Source of the DNA: an uncultured Lachnospiraceae bacterium
Lineage (GTDB): Bacteria > Bacillota > Clostridia > Lachnospirales > Lachnospiraceae
DNA: 64,000 nucleotides
Direction of reading: 5' to 3'
Assembly: GCA_946557105.1 (NCBI GenBank)
Contig: CAMNSZ010000008.1
Coordinates: 1 to 64,000 of the forward strand
The notes under the pieces were generated by a model. That model did not search any database. It was not told where the DNA came from and worked only from the letters and a program-made list of their open reading frames with translations. Below, piece after piece: positions 42,349-54,892 of the stretch. The translations under genes were made by a program, and so were the position numbers. Numbering within the stretch: position 1 is the first letter of the stretch; each line of letters opens with the position of its first letter.

Positions 42349-43401
42349 ATGGAAACAAGAATTATCAAATTGGAACAGGAAGAGTCGGATGAGGATTTGC
42401 TGCAGGAGGCAGGCAGTGTGATACGCTGCGGCGGATTGGTGGCGTTTCCCACGGAAACAGTGTACGGTCTGGGGGGGGATGCGCTGAATAAGAACTCCGC
42501 CCGAAAAATATATGAGGCGAAGGGAAGACCCTCCGACAATCCCTTGATTGTGCATATTTGCAGGTTTAAGGATATTTATGAAATTACTGAAAGGGTGCCA
42601 AAGGAAGCTGTTAAAATAGCCGACGCCTTTTGGCCGGGTCCGCTTACCATGATATTGCCTAAGTCGGACAGAGTGCCTTATGAGACTACGGGAGGCCTTG
42701 GTACCGTGGCGGTTCGCATGCCTTCCCATCCGGTGGCGCAGAAATTGATAGCGTACGGAGGGGGGTATGTTGCGGCGCCCAGCGCCAATGCTTCCGGGCG
42801 CCCAAGCCCGACCGTGGCAAGACATGTTATCGAAGATATGCGGGATAAAATAGATGTGATTGTGGATGGCGGCGAAGTGGGAATCGGCTTGGAATCCACC
42901 ATTATTGACCTTACGGTATCCCCTCCCCAGATATTGCGTCCGGGCTATATTACCCGGAAAATGTTGTCCGGAATACTCGGTTCGGTGGAAGAGGATATTA
43001 CTATACTTAAGGCGGACAGCGGACAGGCTCCCAAGGCGCCGGGTATGAAATACCGTCATTATGCGCCTAAGGGCGAGCTTACCGTTGTGCAGGGAGACGC
43101 TAAAGAGGTGACGGCGTACATCAATGCTCATGCGAAGGACGCAATGGCGGCAGGTAACAGAGTAGGGGTGATTGCCACCGAGGAGCTTTCGGGAGAATAT
43201 TGTGCCGATGTGGTGAAATGCGTGGGCAGAAGGGATGACGAAGACATGATTGCCAGACATTTGTATACCGTTCTCAGAGAATTTGACGAGGAGGGAGTTA
43301 CGATGATTTATTCGGAGAGCTTTGATGCGAAAGATTTTGGACAGGCAATTATGAACAGGCTTTTGAAGGCGGCGGGGCATAAAGTTATAAAATTGGATTG
43401 A
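42349..43401 (+). CDS. sua5: Threonylcarbamoyl-AMP synthase (Sua5 type)
   Basis: A 350-aa enzyme that makes threonylcarbamoyl-AMP for tRNA t6A37. The YrdC domain occupies about 10-205 (VAFPTETVYGLGGDAL, KGRPSDNPLIVHI, FWPGPLTMIL, AAPSANASGRPSPT). The C-terminal Sua5 domain (about 230-350) follows the APGMKYRHYAPKGEL linker. The start is the ATG at 42349, with GGAAAG upstream; the longer frame from 42292 runs through the promoter region. It begins a run of short-gap housekeeping genes that continues to 46245. Confidence 0.95.
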   Translation: METRIIKLEQEESDEDLLQEAGSVIRCGGLVAFPTETVYGLGGDALNKNSARKIYEAKGRPSDNPLIVHICRFKDIYEITERVPKEAVKIADAFWPGPLTMILPKSDRVPYETTGGLGTVAVRMPSHPVAQKLIAYGGGYVAAPSANASGRPSPTVARHVIEDMRDKIDVIVDGGEVGIGLESTIIDLTVSPPQILRPGYITRKMLSGILGSVEEDITILKADSGQAPKAPGMKYRHYAPKGELTVVQGDAKEVTAYINAHAKDAMAAGNRVGVIATEELSGEYCADVVKCVGRRDDEDMIARHLYTVLREFDEEGVTMIYSESFDAKDFGQAIMNRLLKAAGHKVIKLD

Positions 43402-43489
43402 GACCCCAAGCGGCGGTTTAAATGTGGGTATGCGGATAGGAGCACTGGGGCGGCGGCCCGTGAATATATAATAAGACAAGGAGGCTTAT

Positions 43490-43918
43490 ATGATAGCAAT
43501 AGGAAGTGATCATGGCGGTTATGAATTAAAGCAGAAGGTAATAAAGCATTTGGAGGAGAAGAACATACCCTGTCGGGATATGGGCTGTAACAGTAAGGAC
43601 AGCTGCGATTATCCCGTGTTCGGTCATGCGGTGGCAAATGCCGTGGCGCAGGGAAGCTGTGAAAAGGGAATTGTGATTTGTACTACCGGCATAGGCATCA
43701 GCATTACGGCTAACAAGACAAAAGGAATCCGTTGCGCGCTGTGTTCGGACAGTCTTTCCGCAAGGATGACGAGGCTGCATAATGACGCCAACGTATTGGC
43801 CTTGGGAGCAGGCTTCGTAGGAGAGAATTTGGCGATTGAAATTGTTGATACCTTTTTGAATACGGAGTTTTCGGGGGAAGAGAGACATCAGAGAAGGGTA
43901 GACCTTATAGAACAATAG
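43490..43918 (+). CDS. rpiB: Ribose-5-phosphate isomerase B
   Basis: A 142-aa RpiB/LacAB-family isomerase interconverting ribulose-5-P and ribose-5-[14 protein letters not shown], the catalytic Cys in [17 protein letters not shown] near residue 65, and NVLALGAGF are present. AGGAGG is upstream. It is 11 nt before upp. Confidence 0.95.
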   Translation: MIAIGSDHGGYELKQKVIKHLEEKNIPCRDMGCNSKDSCDYPVFGHAVANAVAQGSCEKGIVICTTGIGISITANKTKGIRCALCSDSLSARMTRLHNDANVLALGAGFVGENLAIEIVDTFLNTEFSGEERHQRRVDLIEQ

Positions 43919-43929
43919 GAGGAAAGGCG

Positions 43930-44559
43930 ATGGCAAAGGTAATTGTAATGAATCATCCGCTGATTCAGCATAAAATCGGATTTATTCGCAGAAAGGAAAC
44001 AGGAACCAAGGATTTCAGGCAGACTATCAGTGAGATTGCAATGTTGATTTGTTATGAGGCAACAAGAGACCTGAGGCTGGACGAGGTGGAGATTGAAACG
44101 CCTATCTGTACTGCCCATGTAAAGGAATTAAAAGGGAAAAAAATGGCGATAGTTCCCATTCTCCGTGCCGGTCTGGGCATGGTTGACGGAATGCTGACGC
44201 TGATTCCCGCCGCAAAGATTGGTCATATTGGTCTTTACAGAGATCCCGAGACACTTAAGCCTGTGGAGTACTACTGCAAGCTTCCTGCGGATTGTGCGGA
44301 GCGGGAGGTTTTTGTAGTTGACCCTATGCTTGCTACGGGAGGTTCTTCTGTTGCAGCTATCCAGATGCTTAAGGACAAAGGTTGTAAAAATATTCATTTT
44401 ATGTGTATTATTGCGGCTCCCGAGGGTGTGGAGGCTATGAAGCAGGCGCATCCTGATGTAGACATGTACATTGGTGCAATGGATGAGAAATTGAACGACC
44501 ACGGCTATATCGTGCCAGGGCTGGGGGACGCCGGAGACCGTATTTTCGGTACTAAATAG
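43930..44559 (+). CDS. upp: Uracil phosphoribosyltransferase
   Basis: A 209-aa enzyme forming UMP from uracil and [32 protein letters not shown], the PRPP loop [12 protein letters not shown] near residue 132 and the end [17 protein letters not shown] are canonical. AGGAGG precedes the start. Its PRPP comes from the prs product encoded later in the window. Confidence 0.98.
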   Translation: MAKVIVMNHPLIQHKIGFIRRKETGTKDFRQTISEIAMLICYEATRDLRLDEVEIETPICTAHVKELKGKKMAIVPILRAGLGMVDGMLTLIPAAKIGHIGLYRDPETLKPVEYYCKLPADCAEREVFVVDPMLATGGSSVAAIQMLKDKGCKNIHFMCIIAAPEGVEAMKQAHPDVDMYIGAMDEKLNDHGYIVPGLGDAGDRIFGTK

Positions 44560-44571
44560 AGCGGGGGGCTT

Positions 44572-45057
44572 ATGGGAGCAAAGAGAAAAGATTATATCAG
44601 CTGGGACGAGTATTTTATGGGAGTGGCGCATCTTTCGGGAATGCGCTCTAAGGATCCGAACACACAGGTGGGCGCCTGTATAGTGAGCAGTGACAATAAA
44701 ATATTGTCAATGGGATACAACGGATTCCCGAGCGGCTGCTCGGACGATATATTCCCATGGGAGCGGGAAGGGGAAGAGCTTGACACCAAGTATCCCTTTG
44801 TTACCCATAGCGAGTTGAATGCTATTTTAAATTATAGGGGAGGCTCCTTGGAGGGAACAAAGCTGTATGTGTCCCTGTTTCCCTGCAACGAATGCGCGAA
44901 AGCAATTATTCAGGCAGGGATTGCCTGTGTTGTCTATGACAGCGACAAATATAAGGGAACCTTGGCGAATTTGGCGGCGAAGCATATGTTTGACGCCGCC
45001 GGTGTAAAGTATGTTCCATACAAAAGGACGGGCAGGCAGATTGTAATATCGGTGTAG
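44572..45057 (+). CDS. dCMP deaminase (ComEB-like)
   Basis: A 161-aa zinc deaminase. The ligand motif HSELNAIL near residue 82 supplies His and Glu, and PCNECAKAII near 104 supplies two Cys. The N-terminal SWDEYFMGVAHLSGMRSKD and MGYNGFPSGCSDD are typical of dCMP deaminases. It feeds dUMP for thymidylate synthesis and follows upp by 12 nt. Confidence 0.93.
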   Translation: MGAKRKDYISWDEYFMGVAHLSGMRSKDPNTQVGACIVSSDNKILSMGYNGFPSGCSDDIFPWEREGEELDTKYPFVTHSELNAILNYRGGSLEGTKLYVSLFPCNECAKAIIQAGIACVVYDSDKYKGTLANLAAKHMFDAAGVKYVPYKRTGRQIVISV

Positions 45058-45078
45058 GGAAAGGTGGGTTGGTGAAGG

Positions 45079-46245
45079 TTGAAGCGTTGGAAAAAGATAG
45101 CTGTATTGATGTCAATAGTGCTTCTGATGGGGGAATTTCCCTCTTCGTCGGATGTCCTTGTGGCAAAGGCTACTACAACTCAGCAGCAGATTACCCAGAC
45201 CCAGACGGAGAAGAATGAGCTGGAGAGTCAGCTTGGACAGACCAACGAAGAACTGGAAGATCTGAAGGGAGAGCAAAAAACTCTTCAGGGGGAATTGAAA
45301 AAGCTGAATGAACAACTGACGGCTGTCAGCAATCATTTGGAAGAGCTGGAAGGGCAGATTAAGGAAAAGGAGCAGGAGATCATAGCTACGCAGGCGGCGC
45401 TTGACGAGGCCAGAGCTACGGAGAGCTGGCAGTATAAGTGTATGGTTATCCGGGTGCGGGATATGTATGAGCGCAACGATACCAGTTATGTAAATGCATT
45501 GCTTAACGTTGGAAGCTTTTCGGATATGCTCAATGTCGCAGACCGCTTTGAAAAGATAGCCGATTATGATAAGCAAAAGCTCGAGGAATTTAAAGAGAAT
45601 CGTATATTAATAGAGGAAACCGAGGAGAGGCTTAAAGCGGAAAAGGTGGAGTTGGACAATCTTAAGGTTGCGGCAGAGGCTGAGAAAAATAAGGTTTCCG
45701 GGCTTATCAGCCAGACCTCCAATACAATGGCGCACTATGCGGATCAGATATCCGATGCGGAACAGAGGGCAAGGGAATATGAGGCGGAGATCAAGAAAAA
45801 GGAGGAGGATCTGGAATACCTGAAGAAGAAGCTTGCCGAGGAGCTTAGGATGTCTCAGGCGGCGGCAAACGCTACATGGAGGGACATTTCCGAAGTTAAC
45901 TTTGCGGAGGGCGACAGATATCTTTTGGCGAATCTTATTTATTGTGAAGCGGGAGGCGAGCCTTATGAGGGCAAGCTTGCAGTGGGTGCCGTTGTTATCA
46001 ACAGGGTATTAAGTTCCGTATACCCCGATTCCGTGGTGGGAGTCATATATCAGAAATCTCAGTTTTCGCCGGTAGGAAGCGGCAGATTAGGGATTGCCCT
46101 TGCAAATAATAAGGCGACTCAAAGCTGCTATCAGGCGGCGGACGAAGCCATGTCGGGCGCTACCAATGTGGGCTCCTGTGTGTATTTCAGAACGCCCATT
46201 GAAGGACTTACAGGAATTAATATCGGCGGTCATGTATTTTATTAG
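45079..46245 (+). CDS. Coiled-coil cell-wall hydrolase with SleB domain
   Basis: A 388-aa secreted protein. The signal peptide occupies about 1-30. A long coiled coil (about 33-255, PcsB/CwlO-like) follows, with a conserved insert near 115-165 (MVIRVRDMYERNDTSYVNAL). The C-terminal Hydrolase_2 (SleB/CwlJ) domain covers about 270-388: LANLIYCEAGGEPYEGKLAV with the catalytic Glu, VVINRV and QFSPVGSG. Such domains are lytic transglycosylases. The coiled coil suggests regulation by membrane partners such as FtsEX, which is inference. The start is TTG 45079, with GGTGAAGG nearby. A terminator follows. Confidence 0.88.
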   Translation: MKRWKKIAVLMSIVLLMGEFPSSSDVLVAKATTTQQQITQTQTEKNELESQLGQTNEELEDLKGEQKTLQGELKKLNEQLTAVSNHLEELEGQIKEKEQEIIATQAALDEARATESWQYKCMVIRVRDMYERNDTSYVNALLNVGSFSDMLNVADRFEKIADYDKQKLEEFKENRILIEETEERLKAEKVELDNLKVAAEAEKNKVSGLISQTSNTMAHYADQISDAEQRAREYEAEIKKKEEDLEYLKKKLAEELRMSQAAANATWRDISEVNFAEGDRYLLANLIYCEAGGEPYEGKLAVGAVVINRVLSSVYPDSVVGVIYQKSQFSPVGSGRLGIALANNKATQSCYQAADEAMSGATNVGSCVYFRTPIEGLTGINIGGHVFY

Positions 46246-46300
46246 GCGGTCATGGTTTTGGCTTGGGTCAAAGCATTGAAAAATTTGATTGATAGGAAAC

Positions 46301-46339
46301 AAGCGGCTGAATCCGGTGCATTATTGGATTTAGCCGCTT
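46301..46339. terminator. Bidirectional terminator between SleB and DUF402 genes
   Basis: AAGCGGCTGAATCC (46301-46314) and GGATTTAGCCGCTT (46326-46339) pair with one G-U. Confidence 0.88.
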
Positions 46340-46343
46340 TCTG

Positions 46344-46823
46344 TTATAAATTAAGACTGTCAAGATACGTCTGCAGTCTGTCGAATTTATCCCGGTAGAT
46401 TAGAGTCAAGAGAGCATTCAGACGTTTTAGGCACAGGCTCATCAGGGAGGAGGATATAAGCCCCTTATCCAAAGCGACGGCAAGCTCGTCCAAGTCCATT
46501 ACCTTCATGGAGCCGTTTGGATATACGATCACATCGGCAAGAAGATCCGTGACAATTAAAGTGTTTTCGGCGGAATCAAGGGCATAATCTACAATGTCGC
46601 AATACCAATATAAGAGGGAATTATCGGGGCGGTAAAATTTGCTGACTTTGATTCCCTGCTTCAAAAAATAGCAGGAACAGCCGTGGGAAAAATCATTCTT
46701 AGGGCGAATGGTATTCCATTTGGTAATAATAATCTCATCGTCCGCCTTGATAATTTCGTCTCCTTTGAGTAAAATGCATTCGGGAGGGATAATTCTTCTG
46801 CGATAAATCTGCAAAGGGTTCAT
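46344..46823 (-). CDS. DUF402 domain protein
   Basis: A 159-aa protein of the DUF402/FomD-like group, whose characterised members are nucleoside di/triphosphate phosphatases. The core pattern YWYCDIVDYAL, TLIVTDLLADVIVYPNGS and MKVMDLDEL (about 80-125) contains the Asp-rich metal-binding residues. The first 40 residues carry a basic strand (RRRIIPPECILLKGDEI). AAGGAG precedes the ATG. It is divergently placed from the ATP synthase operon and monocistronic. Confidence 0.78.
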   Translation of the reverse strand: MNPLQIYRRRIIPPECILLKGDEIIKADDEIIITKWNTIRPKNDFSHGCSCYFLKQGIKVSKFYRPDNSLLYWYCDIVDYALDSAENTLIVTDLLADVIVYPNGSMKVMDLDELAVALDKGLISSSLMSLCLKRLNALLTLIYRDKFDRLQTYLDSLNL

Positions 46824-46931
46824 AGAAGCTCCTTTCTCTGCGAAAATAAGGGTTTGTACAAATACTACAGCCTTAAAAAAAGTAAGTCAATCAATTTTTA
46901 CATATTTTTTGGTTTCATATAAGTGTTTCCC

Positions 46932-46960
46932 TAGACATTTGGCGAAATTTTGGGTATAAT
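46932..46960 (+). promoter_or_regulatory. Promoter of the ATP synthase operon
   Basis: TAGACA (46932-46937) and TATAAT (46955-46960) are 17 bases apart, about 80 nt ahead of the first gene. Confidence 0.75.
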
Positions 46961-47038
46961 TTTCCATGACGGTATGTGTGTCCGCGACGGGTGTATGGTT
47001 ATGTGTCGTATGGGAATTTCGGATTTCGGGAGTGTGTT

Positions 47039-47347
47039 ATGCGCAAGGACAAGCCTTATGACAAAAGTGTATATCGTTCGCTTGCTTTGATTTTGCAGTT
47101 TGGAATTAATATGCTGGTGCCTATCGGTATGATGACGGCTTTAGGCATTTATCTGGACGGGAGGTTTGATACCTCCTTTTGGACTATTCTTTTGTTTTTT
47201 GTGGGAGCCGTAGCAGGGGCGCAGAACATATACAAAATGGCAAAAAGGATTTTTGATACACCGGCTGACGATTTTAACAAAAAGGAGAGAAGCGGCGCGG
47301 ATGAAAATGGTGGAAGCATTGAGAAAGAAAAACAGGACGCTTCTTGA
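47039..47347 (+). CDS. AtpZ/AtpI-like assembly protein
   Basis: A 102-aa membrane protein with two helices (about 17-38 and 45-68) of the AtpZ/AtpI family (SLALILQFGINMLVPIGMMT, YLDGRFDTSFWTILLFFVGAVAG) and a charged tail. Family members help c-ring assembly or cation uptake for the F-ATPase. The start ATG 47039 follows GGGAG; the frame from 46976 reads through the leader. It overlaps the next gene by 47 nt. Confidence 0.85.
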   Translation: MRKDKPYDKSVYRSLALILQFGINMLVPIGMMTALGIYLDGRFDTSFWTILLFFVGAVAGAQNIYKMAKRIFDTPADDFNKKERSGADENGGSIEKEKQDAS

Positions 47348-47777
47348 GATGCATTTAGGCATACTGTTTCTGGGAATTGTCTGTCAGGCGGTAGGCGCGC
47401 TTCTGGTAAAAAACCAGTTTTTTTATGCCAAAAGCCTTTGGTTTGGTATATTGCTTTCCATGGTAAGTGCGGCGCATATGTACAGGACGCTGGACAGGGC
47501 GCTGGATTTGGAGGAGAAGACGGCGGCGAAGGTGATTTTCAGAGGATATTTGATACGCTATGTATTGCTTGTTGCTTTTTTGCTCATTATTATTTACACA
47601 AAGGTCATGAATCCTTTAATTGTGTTTATGGCGTATATGACCTTGAAGGTAACGGCATTGATTTGGCCGATTACTCATAAATTATGTAATAGGTTTTTTC
47701 ATGAGGCGGATCCGATACCCGAGCCGGTTTCGGATGAGGTCTCAAATGAGGAGGGAGAACTCTCCGCTAAAAATTAA
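47301..47777 (+). CDS. ATP synthase subunit I-like membrane protein
   Basis: A 158-aa protein with four hydrophobic segments (about 20-40, 44-62, 80-100, 104-122), in the place of the poorly conserved AtpI/UncI. The acidic C-terminal tail (EPVSDEVSNEEGEL) is not membrane. The start is ATG 47301, with GGAGAG upstream; ATG 47307 is an alternative. Its role in c-ring assembly is inferred from position. Confidence 0.75.
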   Translation: MKMVEALRKKNRTLLEMHLGILFLGIVCQAVGALLVKNQFFYAKSLWFGILLSMVSAAHMYRTLDRALDLEEKTAAKVIFRGYLIRYVLLVAFLLIIIYTKVMNPLIVFMAYMTLKVTALIWPITHKLCNRFFHEADPIPEPVSDEVSNEEGELSAKN

Positions 47778-47794
47778 AAAAAGGAGGTGAAAAT

Positions 47795-48535
47795 ATGATG
47801 CATGGGATTCTGTTATCCTCATCCGGTGAAATCGACGTTATGGTACACGGGCTGATGAAGTACAGCTTTTTCGGTCATGAGGTGTGGATAACAACTACAC
47901 ATGTCTGCCTGCTTCTTGTAATGTTGGTTCTTATCGTTTTTTCTATTGCCGCCGGCCGGGCGATTAAAAAAGGCGCCGAGGTACCGGGAGGTTTTCAAAA
48001 TGCGGTAGAGCTAATCGTAGAAAAGCTGGATGGCATGGTAGACGGTACGATGGGAAGAAGCGGCGCCAAATTTTATAATTATATAGGTACCGTTTTTATC
48101 TTTATCCTTTTCAGCAACATATCCGGACTTCTGGGCTTAAGACCCCCTACGGCAGATTACGGCGTAACTTTTCCGTTGGGCGTGATAACCTTTATATTGA
48201 TTCATTTTAATCAGTTTAAGTATCAGAAGCCAAAGGATATCTGGACGGACATGTGTTCGCCTCTTCCGCCGTGGCTGCCTATCTGGCTTCCAATCAACAT
48301 TATTAGTGAGATTGCGGTTCCGGTGTCGCTGTCGCTTCGTCTGTTTGCCAATATATTGTCAGGAACGATTATGATGGCGTTAATTTACGGCTTGCTAGGC
48401 TGGGTTGCGACAATTTGGCCGGCAGCGCTGCATGTGTACTTTGACTTGTTCTCAGGAGCAATTCAGACCTATGTGTTCTGTATGCTGACCATGACTTATA
48501 TTTCCAATGCAATCGGAGATAATGCGGATGCATAA
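47795..48535 (+). CDS. atpB: F-ATPase subunit a
   Basis: A 246-aa membrane stator subunit that forms the ion half-channels with the c-ring. The essential Arg is in SLSLRLFANILSG near residue 185. GLRPPTADYGVTFPLG near 115 and a C-terminal helix with an acidic end are typical. GGAGGTG precedes the ATG. Confidence 0.95.
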   Translation: MMHGILLSSSGEIDVMVHGLMKYSFFGHEVWITTTHVCLLLVMLVLIVFSIAAGRAIKKGAEVPGGFQNAVELIVEKLDGMVDGTMGRSGAKFYNYIGTVFIFILFSNISGLLGLRPPTADYGVTFPLGVITFILIHFNQFKYQKPKDIWTDMCSPLPPWLPIWLPINIISEIAVPVSLSLRLFANILSGTIMMALIYGLLGWVATIWPAALHVYFDLFSGAIQTYVFCMLTMTYISNAIGDNADA

Positions 48536-48594
48536 CGCACAGGATGCGGATTACGAAAAGCAAAACACTTTTCGGCAAATTATATATTTGATAG

Positions 48595-48867
<273 letters not shown>

Positions 48868-48898
48868 GAAACCATAACATACCGGAAAGGAGGCAAAA

Positions 48899-49428
48899 AT
48901 GATACTATTAACTGCGGGAGAGACCTATGACAGAATGTTTGGTATAGACTGGCAGCTGCTTTCGGATTCTACGCTGACTATTATTGCAGTCTTTGCCCTG
49001 TTTGCCATAATGAGTTATTTCCTGTTCAATCCGGCGAGAAAGATGCTTAACGACCGTAAGGAAAAAATCAAGGGTGAGCTTGAGGACGCCAAGGCCAATA
49101 TGGAGGAGGCGCACAACTTACGGAGCGAATATGAAGGCAAATTAAAAGCTATTGACAAAGAAGCGGAAAGCATTTTAAGCGAAGCCCGCAAAAAAGGTCT
49201 TGTCAACGAGAATCAGATAATTGCTCAGGCTAAGGAGGAAGCGGCGCGTATACTTGAGAGAGCACGCGTAGAGGCACAGCTTGAGAAGCAAAAGATGTCG
49301 GACGATGTGAAAAAGGAGATTATTTCCGTAGCGTCGGCGATGGCGGGCAAGGTGGTATCTGCTTCCATTGACGTCTCTGTGCAAAATCAGCTGATAGACG
49401 AGACACTGAAAGAAATGGGTGATGATAC

Positions 49429-49441
<13 letters not shown>
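48899..49441 (+). CDS. atpF: F-ATPase subunit b
   Basis: A 180-aa peripheral stalk subunit. One N-terminal helix (about 22-45) carries the conserved FNPARKMLNDRKEKI exit, followed by a long amphipathic helix rich in Ala, Glu and Lys. It lies in standard order after atpE and overlaps atpH by 13 nt. Confidence 0.94.
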
Positions 49442-51532
<2,091 letters not shown>

Positions 51533-51547
51533 AGGCGAGGGTAAAAT

Positions 51548-52411
51548 ATGGCATCAATGCGTGATATAAAGCGCCGTAAGGGCAGTATACAAAGCACGCA
51601 GCAGATTACTAAGGCGATGAAGCTTGTTTCTACCGTTAAGCTGCAGCGTGCCAGAGCCAATGCCGAGCGCTCTCAGACTTATTTTAACTGTATGTATAAT
51701 ACGGTGAACAGTATTTTATCCCGTGTGGGACATATGGAGCACAGATACCTGATGTCCGGAAAATCTCCCAAAAAAGCAGTGATTGTGATTACCTCCAACC
51801 GCGGTCTTGCAGGCGGCTACAATTCCAATGTTGTGAAGCTTGTTACCAGAAACGAAAATTGGAACAAGGAGGAATTGCTCATTTATGCAATAGGTAATAA
51901 GGGCAGGGAGCTTTTGCAAAGAGGCGGTTATGAAATAAAGGAGGTACTTCCGGAGATTATTGAAGAACCGGCTTATGCAGACGCAATGCATTTGGCGCAA
52001 AGGCTGTTAAAGGCGTTCGAGGAGGAAGAAATAGGCGAGATTTATCTTGCGTATACTTCATTTAAGAATACGGTCAGCCATGTGCCGACGCTGCTTAAGC
52101 TGCTTCCGGTGGAGATGGAAGGAGAGCAGCCGTCCGATTCCGCAAGTCAGGATGCGATTATGAACTTTGAGCCGGAGGATATTGAGGCTTTGGATATGAT
52201 TGTGCCCAAGTATATGGCAAGTCTTATATACGGAGCCATGGTGGAGGCGGTAGCCAGTGAAAACGGCGCCCGCATGCAGGCAATGGATAATGCTACCAGC
52301 AATGCGGAGGAAATGATTAGCGATTTGGCGCTAAAATATAACAGGGCAAGGCAGGGCTCTATCACACAGGAATTGACAGAGATTATCGCAGGTGCGGAGG
52401 CACTGGGATAG
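51548..52411 (+). CDS. atpG: F-ATPase subunit gamma
   Basis: A 287-aa central rotor shaft. The N-terminal coiled coil (MRDIKRRKGSIQSTQQITKA MKLV) and the C-terminal partner (MQAMDNATSNAEEMISDL, TQELTEIIAGAEAL) are canonical, with ITSNRGLAGGYN at about 82. Confidence 0.97.
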   Translation: MASMRDIKRRKGSIQSTQQITKAMKLVSTVKLQRARANAERSQTYFNCMYNTVNSILSRVGHMEHRYLMSGKSPKKAVIVITSNRGLAGGYNSNVVKLVTRNENWNKEELLIYAIGNKGRELLQRGGYEIKEVLPEIIEEPAYADAMHLAQRLLKAFEEEEIGEIYLAYTSFKNTVSHVPTLLKLLPVEMEGEQPSDSASQDAIMNFEPEDIEALDMIVPKYMASLIYGAMVEAVASENGARMQAMDNATSNAEEMISDLALKYNRARQGSITQELTEIIAGAEALG

Positions 52412-53842
<1,431 letters not shown>

Positions 53843-53852
53843 GAGGAAAGCT

Positions 53853-54257
53853 ATGGCAGATAACAAAGGCTTCCAGTTGCATATTATCACGCCCGACAGA
53901 GTATTTTATGAGGGCGAGGTGGATATGGTAGAATTCAACACCACGGAAGGGCAGATTGGTATTCTGCCCGGTCATATTCCCCTAACTGTTATCGTGAAAC
54001 CGGGAATTTTGAATATCAGTGAGCCTGAAGGAGAGAAGGAGGCGGCGCTTCACGCCGGCTTTGCGGAAATTTTGCCGGATAAGGTTACTATTTTGGCGGA
54101 GATTATCGAGTGGCCAAGCGAGATTGATGAAGAGAGGGCCGAGGCGGCGCTCCATCGTGCACAGGAGCGTTTGCGCCATAAGAGTAAGGAGACTGATGTG
54201 GCGAGAGCGGAAACTGCTTTGCAGAGAGCTATTGCCAGAATTCAAGTGTTAAAATAA
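53853..54257 (+). CDS. atpC: F-ATPase subunit epsilon
   Basis: A 134-aa rotor-tip subunit with the N-terminal beta-sandwich (LHIITPDRVFYEGEVDMVE, GQIGILPGHIPL) and a two-helix C-terminal domain (EERAEAALHRAQERL) that can inhibit hydrolysis. AGGAGG is upstream. It is the last gene of the operon. Confidence 0.97.
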   Translation: MADNKGFQLHIITPDRVFYEGEVDMVEFNTTEGQIGILPGHIPLTVIVKPGILNISEPEGEKEAALHAGFAEILPDKVTILAEIIEWPSEIDEERAEAALHRAQERLRHKSKETDVARAETALQRAIARIQVLK

Positions 54258-54275
54258 AATTTTACCGGTATCATA

Positions 54276-54316
54276 TTACAGCCCCGCCATGCAAAATTAG
54301 CCGGCGGAGCTGTAAC
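54276..54316 (+). terminator. Hairpin after atpC
   Basis: TTACAGC-CCCGCC and GGCGG-A-GCTGTAA form an interrupted GC-rich stem around a 13-base loop. The T run is weak. Confidence 0.6.
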
Positions 54317-54369
54317 AAATTGTACGCAGTGCGCATATGTTATTAAAAAATAACTATGAGGCACTGCGT

Positions 54370-54804
54370 ATGGATTTTAATCCCAAAATGCTGCATACGT
54401 TTCCCAGTAATATTCCCTTGCCCTATTATATGACATATCCCGGATGCTTAGGAGAAAAACAGGAGCAGGAAAATTTAAGGGATTTGGAGTATTTACAGCA
54501 GACTTATCCCTCGAAGGTGCAGAAATATCAGCGTAGGCTGGCTGAAATATTGGACAAATTGGACTATGAGGGAAGTATGATTTATGATGAATATCCGGAC
54601 AGATATTGCCTGCAGAAGCTGGCAAAGACAGTGACCCAGATGATTCGTAACGAAGAAGAGGAAATGTGTGAGGAAGATATTCCGCCGCAGGTGTGGAATA
54701 ATTTGGAAAATATGATTTATGTGCTGACCTGTAATGAGATTTATAAACGCAGGCACGGTGGAAAAAGGGCAAGTGTGACACGCTTTTATCCCTGCGGACA
54801 ATGA
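54370..54804 (+). CDS. Conserved hypothetical protein, 144 aa
   Basis: A 144-aa cytosolic protein with no recognised domain. The N-terminus MDFNPKMLHTFPSNIPLPYY is Pro/aromatic-rich. A helical, charged middle follows (about 35-110, RDLEYLQQTYPSKVQKYQRR, then EEEEMCEEDIPPQVW), and the C-terminus is basic with a final Cys (RRHGGKRASVTRFYPCG). The start at 54370 is favoured by TGAGG 8 nt upstream; ATG 54337 would add 11 residues. It lies between the ATP synthase operon and a methyltransferase gene. Confidence 0.65.
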   Translation: MDFNPKMLHTFPSNIPLPYYMTYPGCLGEKQEQENLRDLEYLQQTYPSKVQKYQRRLAEILDKLDYEGSMIYDEYPDRYCLQKLAKTVTQMIRNEEEEMCEEDIPPQVWNNLENMIYVLTCNEIYKRRHGGKRASVTRFYPCGQ

Positions 54805-54892
54805 CCCATAAGGGCATATTCGGCGCTTGCGGCGTTTTAGATTTTGTTCCGGCGGTTTAAGGCGGGGTTAGCGATTGATAGGATGTACAGAA

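Noticed and set aside
42295-43479. A 394-codon open frame on the minus strand
   Set aside because: It is fully antisense to sua5, which has clear family motifs; it has no ribosome-binding site and its product is low-complexity and basic.
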